Positions 51,923 to 60,548 of a DNA stretch of 64,000 bases are shown in pieces (position 1 is the stretch's first letter; each line of letters opens with the position of its first letter). The stretch is from positions 1 through 64,000 of the forward strand of contig NZ_BMPU01000004.1 of assembly GCF_014647755.1 (NCBI RefSeq), in the 5' to 3' direction. Made by a program: the position numbers and the translations under genes. This DNA is from Porphyromonas pasteri. GTDB taxonomy: Bacteria; Bacteroidota; Bacteroidia; Bacteroidales; Porphyromonadaceae. The notes below the pieces were generated by a model that saw only the letters and a program-made list of their open reading frames with translations, was not told the origin of the DNA and did no database searches.

Positions 51923-54082
51923 CTAATAGAAGCGAGCGCGGTTGTCCTGAATCTTCATCTTCTGGATGAAGTCCGTGAAGACACGGTAGCTGTACTGACG
52001 AGCCAGACCGAGCTCCTGCTGCTTGACCTGTGCAGCGACAGCTGCGGGATCGTTAGGCGTAGCAGCGACAGGCTGAAGGACCATGACTTCGGCGTTGCTT
52101 GCAGCGAAGGGCTTAGAGATCTTACCCATAGGGGTCGTCATAGCTACGCCGTTGAAGGTAGCAGGCTCGCTACCACGGACGAGGTAGTTGACATCGACGA
52201 GGGTATCGACCTTCGTCTGGAGCTCCGTAGCGTAAGCATCGAGAGAAGCGAGGTTCTTGCCTTCGAGGTTCTTAGCGAGAGTCTCGGCCTTCTTCTTGCT
52301 GGTGAGGTAAGCTACGATCTCTTCCTTGACAGCGGAGAGAGGAGCTACGCCAGCAGGAGTGTGCTTGACGACTGCAGGGATGACGAGGTAGTCCGTACCG
52401 CAGGTGTAGAGCTTCTGGCTGACTTCGCCGTCCTTAGCACCGATAGCCCAGCTGATGACCTGACGCGAGCTGGGGATCTGCCCGAGAGCAGCCGTCTGCG
52501 TCGTCACAGGGATGTTGCGAGCTACGCTGAAGCCTTCCTTCTCAGCCTTCTTAGCCATAGCATCGAAGCCACCGCCACCACCGAGGATGCGGTTCATAGC
52601 AGCGTACTTTGCGTTGTAGGTCTCAGGAGAGAACGTAGCGGGTACCGAGAGGAATGCTATCTGATAAGCATCTACTGCAGGCTGGGGGTTCTCAGCACGT
52701 ACGAGGACGGAGAGAGGAGCCTGGCCGAGGCGAACGACCGTACCGAAGGGCACCTTGTAGAGCGTATCGAGGTTGAGAGCTGAGCCCTGAGAGAGCTGTA
52801 CCAGCTGTGATTCGGTGAAGGTACTATCGACCGAGCCGTAGCGGTTAGGCATCTGGATGAGGCCACCCGTAGCCGACGTAGAGGGGTCGATGCTGTGCTT
52901 CTTAGCGAGCTCAGCAAAGCTGGCACCCGACTGAAGCTGTGCGAGCAGGCTGTCTGCCTGACCCTTGACGCTGTCGTTGAGGACGATCATACGGACAGAG
53001 ACGCCTGCAGGGACCATCTTCTTACCGACGAGCTTGATGATATCGTAGCGGTCGCTGACGAGCTGAGGATCGCTGACAGCACCAGCCTCAGCACCCTTGA
53101 TGAAGGCGATCTGCTCAGCACCGAGGCCCAGCGCATCGAGCTCAGCACCGGTGAGGTAGCTCTTGGAGAAGAACTTGCTAGAGGTAGCGAAGCCACGGAG
53201 TACAGACTCGACGTTAGCGGCATTTGCATTGCGAAGCTCAGCGACAGCCTTCTCCTTCTCAGCAGCAGCGTTCTTATAGTCTTCCTGCGAAGGAGTGACC
53301 TGCAGGCTGATGTAGCTCACCTCGGTGAGAGGGTACTGCATCTTGTAGAAGTCCTTGTGCTCGTCGTAGTACTTCTTCACCTCGCTATCGCTGGGCTTAG
53401 CAGCCTCGTCTGCGATCTGAGCAGCAGAGGTGCGCACGAGAGCGATGCTACGGCTTTCCTTACCGACAGAGAGCTCACGGTCTACATCGTTGATCTTATA
53501 GGTACGAGCGAGCAGCGTAGAGAGCTTCTGCTGGAGACGCTGAGACTTGATCTGCTTCTGGAGCTGCTCGAACTGGCTCTTAGCCTGCAGGAGCTGGCCA
53601 CGCTGCTCAGCAGGAGCTGCCTGGATCTGCTTATCAGAAAGCTGCTTAATGATCTCGTTGATCTGCTTCTCATCTGCCGAGCCGAAGAACTGTGCAGCCA
53701 ATGGCGAGGGAGCGATCCCCTTACCCACGAGGAGGGCATAGAGTTCGTCGTCAGATACGCCGAGGCCGACCTTTGAGGTCACCTCATTGAGGGCATACTC
53801 CGAGATATACTCTTGGGCCAGTTGGTTATTCAGCTGCATGCGTTGCTCATCGGAGAGCTGCTGGCCCTGGGCCTGAGCCTGGTCTTCGAGCTCCTTGAGG
53901 CGCATGCTATACTCTTCGATCGAGACATCTTTGCCATCGATGGAGAGAGCCGTACGCTCATTCTTGCTCCAGAAGGTGCGCCCACTGGTGAAGAGGTCAC
54001 CGATGACAAAGCCCGCCAGGGCGATCCCGATGACCACGACCAGCAGTACCGAATGACTTCGGATCTTCTCTAATACTGCCAT
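51923..54082 (-). CDS. peptidyl-prolyl isomerase, PpiD/SurA-like
   Basis: A 719-residue envelope foldase. One N-terminal transmembrane helix (VLLVVVIGIALAGFVIG) anchors a SurA_N-like region in the periplasm (RMQLNNQLAQEYISEYALNE). A parvulin domain follows at roughly residues 340-440 (FAELAKKHSIDPSTSATGG), then a long C-terminal part. The layout matches PpiD, and the length suits the larger Bacteroidota form. It is transcribed alone from a -7 box at 54135-54142. It should help outer-membrane proteins, abundant in this window, to fold. Confidence 0.92.
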   Translation of the reverse strand: MAVLEKIRSHSVLLVVVIGIALAGFVIGDLFTSGRTFWSKNERTALSIDGKDVSIEEYSMRLKELEDQAQAQGQQLSDEQRMQLNNQLAQEYISEYALNEVTSKVGLGVSDDELYALLVGKGIAPSPLAAQFFGSADEKQINEIIKQLSDKQIQAAPAEQRGQLLQAKSQFEQLQKQIKSQRLQQKLSTLLARTYKINDVDRELSVGKESRSIALVRTSAAQIADEAAKPSDSEVKKYYDEHKDFYKMQYPLTEVSYISLQVTPSQEDYKNAAAEKEKAVAELRNANAANVESVLRGFATSSKFFSKSYLTGAELDALGLGAEQIAFIKGAEAGAVSDPQLVSDRYDIIKLVGKKMVPAGVSVRMIVLNDSVKGQADSLLAQLQSGASFAELAKKHSIDPSTSATGGLIQMPNRYGSVDSTFTESQLVQLSQGSALNLDTLYKVPFGTVVRLGQAPLSVLVRAENPQPAVDAYQIAFLSVPATFSPETYNAKYAAMNRILGGGGGFDAMAKKAEKEGFSVARNIPVTTQTAALGQIPSSRQVISWAIGAKDGEVSQKLYTCGTDYLVIPAVVKHTPAGVAPLSAVKEEIVAYLTSKKKAETLAKNLEGKNLASLDAYATELQTKVDTLVDVNYLVRGSEPATFNGVAMTTPMGKISKPFAASNAEVMVLQPVAATPNDPAAVAAQVKQQELGLARQYSYRVFTDFIQKMKIQDNRARFY

Positions 54083-54134
54083 TGTTTGTTTTTACCTATG
54101 GATGAATAGTGTTTATATTTCAGTCTTTGAGGAA

Positions 54135-54142
54135 CAAAGATA
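54135..54142 (-). promoter_or_regulatory. -7 box (TATCTTTG) for the PpiD-like gene
   Basis: TATCTTTG on the minus strand, 53 bp upstream of the ATG. Confidence 0.5.
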
Positions 54143-54189
54143 CAAACACTCCGACGAATACTCAAATACAAAGGGCCTTCTCAGAAGGA

Positions 54190-54225
54190 AGTGGGATAAG
54201 GGAAGCTCACTTCCCCTATCCCACT
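54190..54225 (-). terminator. terminator after the psd-pssA-DUF4834 operon
   Basis: AGTGGGATA (54190-54198) pairs with TATCCCACT (54217-54225); an inner AGGGAAG/TTCCCCT pairing extends the stem. Confidence 0.75.
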
Positions 54226-54277
54226 GCTTCGGATAGCGTATGTAAATACGGTGTATGGAGTACGCGCAGAGCGCTAC

Positions 54278-54580
54278 TTAGTCCCGTGGAAGCTCCTCGA
54301 AGTCAACGTACTCGTCACTTGAGGGGCGGGTGAACTTGCGAGCCTCGATATCATCGAGCTCCTGCTTCTGGCGGCTGTCCGAGCTCTCTGCCGTGCCTTC
54401 ACGGCGCTCGGAGGATGCCCCTGGGGCACCGTAGCCACGATTGCGGTAAGCCTCACCACCGGCCGCCTCGGTCATACGACGCTGCAGGCGCTGGAGGAGC
54501 TTCACGGCCAGCCAAGCTTGGATCGTAGGCCAGTAGAGGTAGAGGAGGACACCGATGAGGATTATTATCAGGAGGCTCAT
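54278..54580 (-). CDS. DUF4834-like small membrane protein
   Basis: A 100-residue protein with one N-terminal transmembrane helix (LLIIILIGVLLYLYWPTI) and a polar tail ending YVDFEELPRD, matching the DUF4834 family of Bacteroidota (from memory). It lies 74 bp after pssA. Its steady place behind phospholipid genes hints at an inner-membrane role. The function is unknown. Confidence 0.85.
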   Translation of the reverse strand: MSLLIIILIGVLLYLYWPTIQAWLAVKLLQRLQRRMTEAAGGEAYRNRGYGAPGASSERREGTAESSDSRQKQELDDIEARKFTRPSSDEYVDFEELPRD

Positions 54581-54654
54581 ATCGAATTCTGATTTATCTA
54601 ATACATACTATGTGACAAAGCTCCTCAGTCAAAGAGCGTGCCAAAGCACTCCGC

Positions 54655-55353
54655 TTAGGCCTTCTCGCCCTTCTGCTGAGGGAGGAGTGACAGCAGGAGG
54701 TAGGCGATGATCGTCACACTGCAGCCGAACCAGCCCAGCCACACGACCGACCCGATAGCCACCACGATGAGCACCAGCTGAGGCCACTTGTGGCTCAGGG
54801 GCTCCTTCGAGAGCTTGAAGGAGAACATCGGCAGCTCGCTGACCATCAGCAGAGACAGCACGAGCGTCAGCACCAGATAAGTGATGAGCGTAGCCGAAGC
54901 ACCGATGGACAGCCCGAAGGAAGGAATGGCAGCCGCAGCACCGATCCAGAAGAGCGCGTTCGAGGGGACGGGAAGTCCGAGGAACGAGGTCGACTGGCGC
55001 GTGTCGTTGTTGAACTTCGCCAGGCGCAGTGCAGCAAATGCCACGACGATGAAGACGCCATAGTTCAGATAATTCCCTGCATCCAAGCCCTCCAGTCCAC
55101 GGAAGACAAGGGTAGCGGGAGCCAAGCCAAAGCTCACGACGTCGGCCAGCGAGTCGAGATCCTTCCCGATCGGAGAGGACACACCCAGCAGGCGCGCTAC
55201 CATCCCATCGAAGAAGTCAAAGACAGCCGAGAGGACGATGAGCCACATGGCGATATCGGGGCGACCTGCATAGAGCGTGAAGACGATAGCCATCACACCC
55301 GAGAGGAGGTTCCCCGCGGTCAGCATATTAGGTATATGCTTCTTGATATTCAT
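54655..55353 (-). CDS. pssA: CDP-diacylglycerol-serine O-phosphatidyltransferase
   Basis: A 232-residue inner-membrane enzyme that makes phosphatidylserine from CDP-diacylglycerol and serine. The CDP-alcohol phosphotransferase motif DG..AR........G...D...D is seen in FFDGMVARLLG and GKDLDSLADVVSFG. Several hydrophobic helices follow. It is 42 bp after psd, which decarboxylates its product to phosphatidylethanolamine, so the two form a two-step pathway in one operon. Confidence 0.95.
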   Translation of the reverse strand: MNIKKHIPNMLTAGNLLSGVMAIVFTLYAGRPDIAMWLIVLSAVFDFFDGMVARLLGVSSPIGKDLDSLADVVSFGLAPATLVFRGLEGLDAGNYLNYGVFIVVAFAALRLAKFNNDTRQSTSFLGLPVPSNALFWIGAAAAIPSFGLSIGASATLITYLVLTLVLSLLMVSELPMFSFKLSKEPLSHKWPQLVLIVVAIGSVVWLGWFGCSVTIIAYLLLSLLPQQKGEKA

Positions 55354-55395
55354 TCCTACTATTATATATATGTATAAGGAGGGGTGCTGTACTGC

Positions 55396-56052
55396 TTAGC
55401 GAGGCAGCGTAGCGATGTCGGTGATATTCCCCTGGACCTTCTGCCCGACCTTGACGTGCACCTTCGTGCCGAGGGGGAGGTAGAGGTCGACGCGGGAGCC
55501 GAACTTAATGAAGCCGAGGTTCTGGTTGATATCTACGCGCTGACCGACCTCAGGATAGGTGACGATACGGCGTGCGATAGCCCCAGCAACCTGACGGACG
55601 AGGATGCGATCGCCACCCTCCGTGCGGATGATGACAGCTGAGCGCTCGTTGTCCGTGCTGCTCTTAGGCAGGTGAGCCGAGAGGAAGCGACCATCGGTGT
55701 GCGAGACATGCTCGACGATCCCATTACAAGGGATCCAGTTGACGTGCATATCAAAGACGCTCATGAAGACGGATACCTGCAGGCAGCGGCAGCCAAGCAG
55801 CTCCGTCTCCTCCGTCTCCTCGACGACGACGACACGACCGTCAGCAGGGCACACGATCTCCTGCGGGCCATCGCTGTGCTTGCGAGGCTCGTAGCGGAAG
55901 AAGTTAATGACAGCCAGATAGAAGAGGATCGAGATAGCCAGGAAGATGTAGCTAAACGTCCCTCCCGCAAAGAGAGCAATGAAGGCATTCAGCCCGATAA
56001 GAGTGATAGCAAAGCCAATGAGCGGGCCGCGCCCTTCTTTGTGAAGTAACAT
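55396..56052 (-). CDS. psd: phosphatidylserine decarboxylase family protein
   Basis: A 218-residue short-form phosphatidylserine decarboxylase. An N-terminal hydrophobic hairpin (ITLIGLNAFIALFAGG; IFLAISILFYLAVI) anchors it. VDIQN-like and KFGSRVDLYLP segments follow; the GS pair in FGSRVD is the site of self-cleavage that makes the pyruvoyl group. VFMSVFDMHVNW is another family block. It heads the psd-pssA-DUF4834 operon, with a -7 box at 56099-56106. Confidence 0.95.
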   Translation of the reverse strand: MLLHKEGRGPLIGFAITLIGLNAFIALFAGGTFSYIFLAISILFYLAVINFFRYEPRKHSDGPQEIVCPADGRVVVVEETEETELLGCRCLQVSVFMSVFDMHVNWIPCNGIVEHVSHTDGRFLSAHLPKSSTDNERSAVIIRTEGGDRILVRQVAGAIARRIVTYPEVGQRVDINQNLGFIKFGSRVDLYLPLGTKVHVKVGQKVQGNITDIATLPR

Positions 56053-56098
56053 AGGGGTCTATTGAGTGGACACTTTATGACATGGGTAATATATCGTG

Positions 56099-56106
56099 CA
56101 AATATA
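56099..56106 (-). promoter_or_regulatory. -7 box (TATATTTG) for psd-pssA
   Basis: TATATTTG on the minus strand, 47 bp upstream of the psd ATG. Confidence 0.5.
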
Positions 56107-56277
56107 CTTAAAAAAGCCTATACCTCAGACAAAAGAGAGACAGCTCCGCGGCAAGCACCTGACATTATGCCATACCGACACGGCCTTATCCTCCCCTTCT
56201 TTCCCCCACTTTTCAGCCCTCGTATATAGCTCCTTCCCCGCGGATATCGGAAGTCCATCTCCGAGAGGGATTAAGTG

Positions 56278-56313
56278 GCCTCATATAGGTTGCCTCAGCG
56301 ACCAATATAGGAT
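56278..56313. repeat. remnant palindrome array, two words
   Basis: A degenerate word ending ATATAGGTT (56278-56291) and GACCAATATAGGAT (56300-56313) are 22 bp apart. They look like the left-over end of an ACCTATATAGGT-type array. The 318-bp dispersed repeat starts 26 bp later. Confidence 0.6.
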
Positions 56314-56339
56314 CATACCTCATACTACTATTGAGACTG

Positions 56340-56657
56340 TTGCCGCGAGTCCTACCCTCTATTTAGAGTGCTAAGGTATCGCACGCCCAGCTCCCCGATA
56401 TACCTCTCCGAAGTGACCAGCAAGCCCTTCATCCCTTCGCGAGCATTCCTCTTATTCAGCGGAGGGAAAATTATCCTTCTCGTGAAGAAAAAAGCGCCTT
56501 CACGTAGTGGGTTTTCTCTATCTATGCACGTAGATTTAAAGACCAGGTACGTCAATCCAAATATCCACGTACGTAGATATTAGAGCCACGTACGTAGACC
56601 AAACTTATCTGCCACTCGTCCGCAACTTTAATCCCTACGCGGAGCAACAACCTAATA
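56340..56657 (+). repeat. dispersed repeat, copy 2 (318 bp)
   Basis: It aligns without gaps to 11281-11598. Both copies sit upstream of a plus-strand gene and are followed within 12-14 bp by a palindrome array of another word. A four-word CTACGTACGTAG sub-array lies at 56522-56599. The long open frame shared with copy 1 lacks a common start and is judged non-coding. Confidence 0.85.
56522..56599. repeat. palindrome sub-array in repeat copy 2
   Basis: Word centres start at 56526, 56547, 56569 and 56590 (steps 21, 22, 21). Words 3 and 4 are CCACGTACGTAG; words 1 and 2 are degenerate. Confidence 0.75.
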
Positions 56658-56671
56658 GAGATCACTTCACA

Positions 56672-56773
56672 AAGCTATATAGCTTCGCACCGAATGCTAT
56701 ATAGGAATCCAAGCAAAGCTATATAGGAATCAGTCCAAAGCTATATAGCTTTCTTCACCATCCTATATAGCTC
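56672..56773. repeat. palindrome array A9, AAGCTATATAGCTT type
   Basis: Five words start at 56672, 56694, 56716, 56738 and 56760, exactly 22 bp apart. The first and fourth are the perfect palindrome AAGCTATATAGCTT. It lies 84 bp upstream of the -7 box of the large M16 peptidase. Confidence 0.93.
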
Positions 56774-56856
56774 TACTCACGCACCCATATACCTATATAT
56801 AGATACCTGCGCGCGTGAGGTATCTCATATAGTAGATACACACCAAAGAATTATCG

Positions 56857-56864
56857 TACATTTG
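56857..56864 (+). promoter_or_regulatory. -7 box (TACATTTG) for the large M16 peptidase
   Basis: TACATTTG, 52 bp before the ATG at 56916. Confidence 0.5.
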
Positions 56865-56915
56865 CGGTATAGTGAACTATAAATATCTTTTCACCTCTTA
56901 AACCACAAACAAGCG

Positions 56916-59768
56916 ATGAGGCTCAAGAAAATCATCTTATCCCTCCTCTCGGCGCTCTTCGTAGGCACCACACTGGGTCTGCCTTCGGCTGCTCAAGCCC
57001 AAGCCCCCAGCGAAATGCCACCACTCCCCATAGACACCGCCGTCCGTATCGGAAAGCTCCCCAATGGTCTGACCTACTTCATTCGTCACAATGAAGAGCC
57101 CAAGGGTAGAGCAGAATTCTATATCGCCCAGAAGGTAGGCTCGATGCAGGAAGAAGACTCGCAGCAGGGTCTGGCTCACTTCCTCGAGCATATCGCCTTC
57201 AACGGCACAAAGAACTTCCCAGGCAAGGGAATCATCAACTTCCTCGAGAGCATCGGTGCCAGCTTTGGTGGCAACATCAATGCTTACACGAGCTTTGACA
57301 AGACGGTCTACACGCTGATGAAGATCCCCGTCCCACGCAAGAGCATCATCGATAGCTGTATCCTCGTACTCCACGACTGGAGTAGCTTCATCAGCCTCGA
57401 GGATAAGGAGATCGATGCTGAGCGTGGTGTCATCGAAGAAGAATGGCGCCGCAGCAATAGCGGGGATATGCGCAATATGGAGAAGCTCCTCGACTTTGCC
57501 TTCCCTGGCAACAAGTACGGTAAGCGCCTCCCCATCGGTAAGATGGAGATCGTACGCAGCTTCCCCTATCAGGTCCTGCGCGACTACTACAAGAAGTGGT
57601 ACCGCCCCGACCTGCAGGCAGTCATCATCGTCGGTGACGTCGACGTCAACTACACGGAGGCTCAGATCAAGAAGATCTTCGCCGACATCCCCGCTCCAGT
57701 GAATGCAGCTGAGCGTGTCTACATCCCTGTCGAAGACAACGACAAGCCCATCGTAGGTATCGCTGCTGACAAGGAAGCTACGCAGAACTCGATCAACATC
57801 TCTTACAAGGCCGACGTCACGCCTCCAAATATCCGCGCTACCCTAATGGGCCCCCTCGAAGACTACATCAAAAGTGTCGTCACTTCGATGATCGCCCAGC
57901 GCTTCAGCGACATCGTCAAGAAGCCTAACGCTCCCTTCGTCAACGCCTCCGTGGACTTCGGCAACTACGTCGTCGCTAAGACCAAGGATGCTGCCAACTT
58001 CGACGCTACCTTCAAGGAAGGTCAGTGGGAGCCTGCTCTCAAGGCTCTCGTAGCTGAGATCGTACGTCTCAAGAAGTACGGCTTCACTCCTGGTGAATAC
58101 AGCCGCGCCAAGAAGGACTACCTCGTCAGCATGAAGAACTTCTACAACGAGCGTGACAAGCGTACCAGCGACGCTTGGGCGAACGTCTATGTAGACTACT
58201 TCGAAGACGGTGGTTACCTCCTCGATATCCCCACGCACTACCAGCTCATCCAGGGCATCGCAGAGCAGTTCCCCCTCGAGCAGATCAATGCTATGGTCCA
58301 GCAGCTTGACCTCGATAAGAATGTACTCGTCGCTCTGACCAGCGTAGAGAAGCCCAGCGTCAAGCTCCCCAGCATCGACGAGCTCACGAAGAAGTACCTC
58401 GACTATACCAAGCAGCAGGTCGAAGCTCCTAAGGACGAGGTCAGCAACGAGAAGCTCATCGACAAGCTCCCCATGAAGGGTAAGATCGTCAAGACCGAGA
58501 AGAACGGTCAGTACGGCTCTACCATCTGGACGCTCTCCAACGGTACGAAGGTCTACATCAAGAAGACCGACTACAAGGAAGATGAGATTCTCTTCAAGGG
58601 TCGCCGTGATGGTGGGTACTACAACTTCACCAAGCCCAGCGCTACGGAGCTGAAGGTCCTCAACAGCCTCCCCACCATCGGTGGTCTCGGCAAGTTCGAT
58701 GAGTCAGCTCTCGAAAAGGCCCTCAGCGGTCGCATCGCTTCTGTCTCTGCGACGGTCTCCAACATCAGCGATGATGTAGCAGGTAGCACGACGAAGGAAG
58801 ACCTCGAGACGATGCTCCAGCTCCTCTATCTCAACTTCACTGCTGTACGCGCTGACAAGGACGCCTTCCAGGCATGGCAGGAGCGTACCATCAGCCAGAT
58901 CGAGGCAAGCAAGGCTAACCCTCTCTCCTTCCTCGGCGACTCCGTCACGCGCTACATCTTCCCCAACAACCCTGAACGCTACCCACTCAGCGTCGAAGAA
59001 GTCAAGAGCGTGAACTACGATCGTGTGCTCCAGCTCTTCCGTAGCCGCTTCGCTAACGCTCGTGGCTTCGAATTCTACTTCGTAGGTAATGTCGACGAAG
59101 CAGCCCTCCGCCCTCTCGTAGAGCAGTACATCGCTTCACTCCCCGCGCAGAAGGTCTACACCGACAAGGCTCACACGAACCGCGTCCCCGTAGAGCGCCT
59201 CGGCACGAACAAGAAGGAGTACAGCGCTCCTATGGAGACGCCCATGGGTATCGTCATCGACGGCCTCTCCGCACCTACGACCTACAGCCAGCAGGAAGGT
59301 CTGACGAGCGCTGTGCTTGAGTCTATCCTCGACCAGCTCTACACGAAGACGATCCGCGAAGATGCAGGCGGTGCCTACAGCGTCGGTGTCCTCGCTGACG
59401 TATCACGCTTCCCCAGCCCACGCACGAACGTCACCGTCCAGTTCCAGACCGACCCCGCTAAGGCCGTAGCTATGAACGAGCTCGTCTTCAAGGGTCTCGA
59501 AGGCATCGTCAAGAACGGCCCCTCTGCTGAGTACTTCGACAAGGCTGTCAAGAACCTCAAGAAGGCTCACGGCGAAAGCCTCCGCAAGAACAGCTACTGG
59601 CTCGGCCAGCTCGCTCGCTTCTACGGTCAGGGCTTCGACTTCGTGACGAACTACGACAAGCTCCTCGACGCTGTCACGCCTCAGTCTGTACAGGCTCTCG
59701 CTAAGAAGCTCTACGAGTCTAAGGACCGTACGGAGATCCTCTTCCGCTCTACGGAAGCTAAGAAGTAA
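56916..59768 (+). CDS. large exported M16 zinc peptidase (pitrilysin-like)
   Basis: A 950-residue two-lobe M16 peptidase. A signal peptide (IILSLLSALFVGTTLGLPSA) precedes the catalytic lobe, where the inverted zinc motif HFLEH is in GLAHFLEHIAFNGT (about residues 88-101) and the third ligand in the EIDAERGVIEEEWRR region. The second lobe carries the R..Y-like RIREDAGGAYSVGV segment that helps substrate binding. It probably degrades peptides in the periplasm. Codon use is strongly biased to C-ending codons, like kbl and thioredoxin, suggesting high expression. It is transcribed alone with a clear terminator. Confidence 0.93.
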   Translation: MRLKKIILSLLSALFVGTTLGLPSAAQAQAPSEMPPLPIDTAVRIGKLPNGLTYFIRHNEEPKGRAEFYIAQKVGSMQEEDSQQGLAHFLEHIAFNGTKNFPGKGIINFLESIGASFGGNINAYTSFDKTVYTLMKIPVPRKSIIDSCILVLHDWSSFISLEDKEIDAERGVIEEEWRRSNSGDMRNMEKLLDFAFPGNKYGKRLPIGKMEIVRSFPYQVLRDYYKKWYRPDLQAVIIVGDVDVNYTEAQIKKIFADIPAPVNAAERVYIPVEDNDKPIVGIAADKEATQNSINISYKADVTPPNIRATLMGPLEDYIKSVVTSMIAQRFSDIVKKPNAPFVNASVDFGNYVVAKTKDAANFDATFKEGQWEPALKALVAEIVRLKKYGFTPGEYSRAKKDYLVSMKNFYNERDKRTSDAWANVYVDYFEDGGYLLDIPTHYQLIQGIAEQFPLEQINAMVQQLDLDKNVLVALTSVEKPSVKLPSIDELTKKYLDYTKQQVEAPKDEVSNEKLIDKLPMKGKIVKTEKNGQYGSTIWTLSNGTKVYIKKTDYKEDEILFKGRRDGGYYNFTKPSATELKVLNSLPTIGGLGKFDESALEKALSGRIASVSATVSNISDDVAGSTTKEDLETMLQLLYLNFTAVRADKDAFQAWQERTISQIEASKANPLSFLGDSVTRYIFPNNPERYPLSVEEVKSVNYDRVLQLFRSRFANARGFEFYFVGNVDEAALRPLVEQYIASLPAQKVYTDKAHTNRVPVERLGTNKKEYSAPMETPMGIVIDGLSAPTTYSQQEGLTSAVLESILDQLYTKTIREDAGGAYSVGVLADVSRFPSPRTNVTVQFQTDPAKAVAMNELVFKGLEGIVKNGPSAEYFDKAVKNLKKAHGESLRKNSYWLGQLARFYGQGFDFVTNYDKLLDAVTPQSVQALAKKLYESKDRTEILFRSTEAKK

Positions 59769-59799
59769 GCGCTTCACAGCCCTCCCCCACTTCATATAG

Positions 59800-59838
59800 C
59801 AAGCCGGGCACCCTCCCCATCTGAGGATGCCCGGCTTG
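59800..59838 (+). terminator. terminator after the large M16 peptidase
   Basis: CAAGCCGGGCA (59800-59810) pairs perfectly with TGCCCGGCTTG (59828-59838). Confidence 0.8.
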
Positions 59839-59921
59839 TCGCTTAATGAACAATTCGCCCCATCTCACGCTTATCATACCAACGAGCAGTATTCTATCAC
59901 CTCGTAGCAACTAACTGAATA

Positions 59922-60446
59922 ATGAAGAAAGTCATCCTCAGCCTCGCCCTCATCTCCGCAGGTCTCTTCTCGAGCTATGCCTGCACGGCCAAGGCTTCGA
60001 GCAACGCTGCTTCTGCCTCCACCGAGACGACTGCAGCTGCCCCCAGCGAAGAAGCTGCTGCCGACGATAAGGCCGCAGAAGGCGCTATCAAGCACATCGA
60101 CGCAGCCTACCTGCGCAAGTACATCTGGGACTACAAGGAAGAGCCCTCGAAGTTCGTCTTCAAGGGCAGCCGTCCCGCTATCCTCGACTTCTACGCCGAC
60201 TGGTGCGGTCCCTGCCGTAAGCTCAGCCCCAAGCTCGAAGCTATCGCTAAGAAGTATGCGGGTAAGATCGACGTCTACAAGATCGATGTCGACAAGGAAG
60301 CTGATCTGGCCAATATCTTCGGTGTGAAGAGCATCCCTATGTGCCTCTTCATCCCTATGCAGGGTACGCCCATCCAGACAGTAGGCGATCTCACTCCCGA
60401 TCAGATCGAGGAGACCATCAAGCAGATCTACTCCGACGCTAAGTAA
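59922..60446 (+). CDS. exported thioredoxin-like protein
   Basis: A 174-residue protein with an N-terminal signal segment that ends near SSYAC, then an Ala/Ser/Glu-rich linker (about residues 25-55), then a thioredoxin domain with active site WCGPC in DFYADWCGPCRKL and the cis-Pro in GVKSIPMCLF. It should act as a periplasmic or membrane-linked thiol oxidoreductase. A lipobox is only weakly matched. Whether it reduces or oxidises partners cannot be told from sequence. It converges with serS; a perfect 25-bp terminator lies between. Confidence 0.92.
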   Translation: MKKVILSLALISAGLFSSYACTAKASSNAASASTETTAAAPSEEAAADDKAAEGAIKHIDAAYLRKYIWDYKEEPSKFVFKGSRPAILDFYADWCGPCRKLSPKLEAIAKKYAGKIDVYKIDVDKEADLANIFGVKSIPMCLFIPMQGTPIQTVGDLTPDQIEETIKQIYSDAK

Positions 60447-60466
60447 GCCCAGCGAGTCATTCGCAT

Positions 60467-60528
60467 CTACAATAAAAGCTCATCCCCACACCGCCTGATG
60501 GCAGTGTGGGGATGAGCTTTTATTGTAG
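60467..60528. terminator. bidirectional terminator, perfect 25-bp stem
   Basis: Arms 60467-60491 and 60504-60528 are perfectly complementary around a 12-base loop, with AATAAAA / TTTTATT at the outer ends. It serves both the thioredoxin gene and the converging serS. Confidence 0.9.
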
Positions 60529-60548
60529 CGTCCGAGTGAGGAAGTCGC

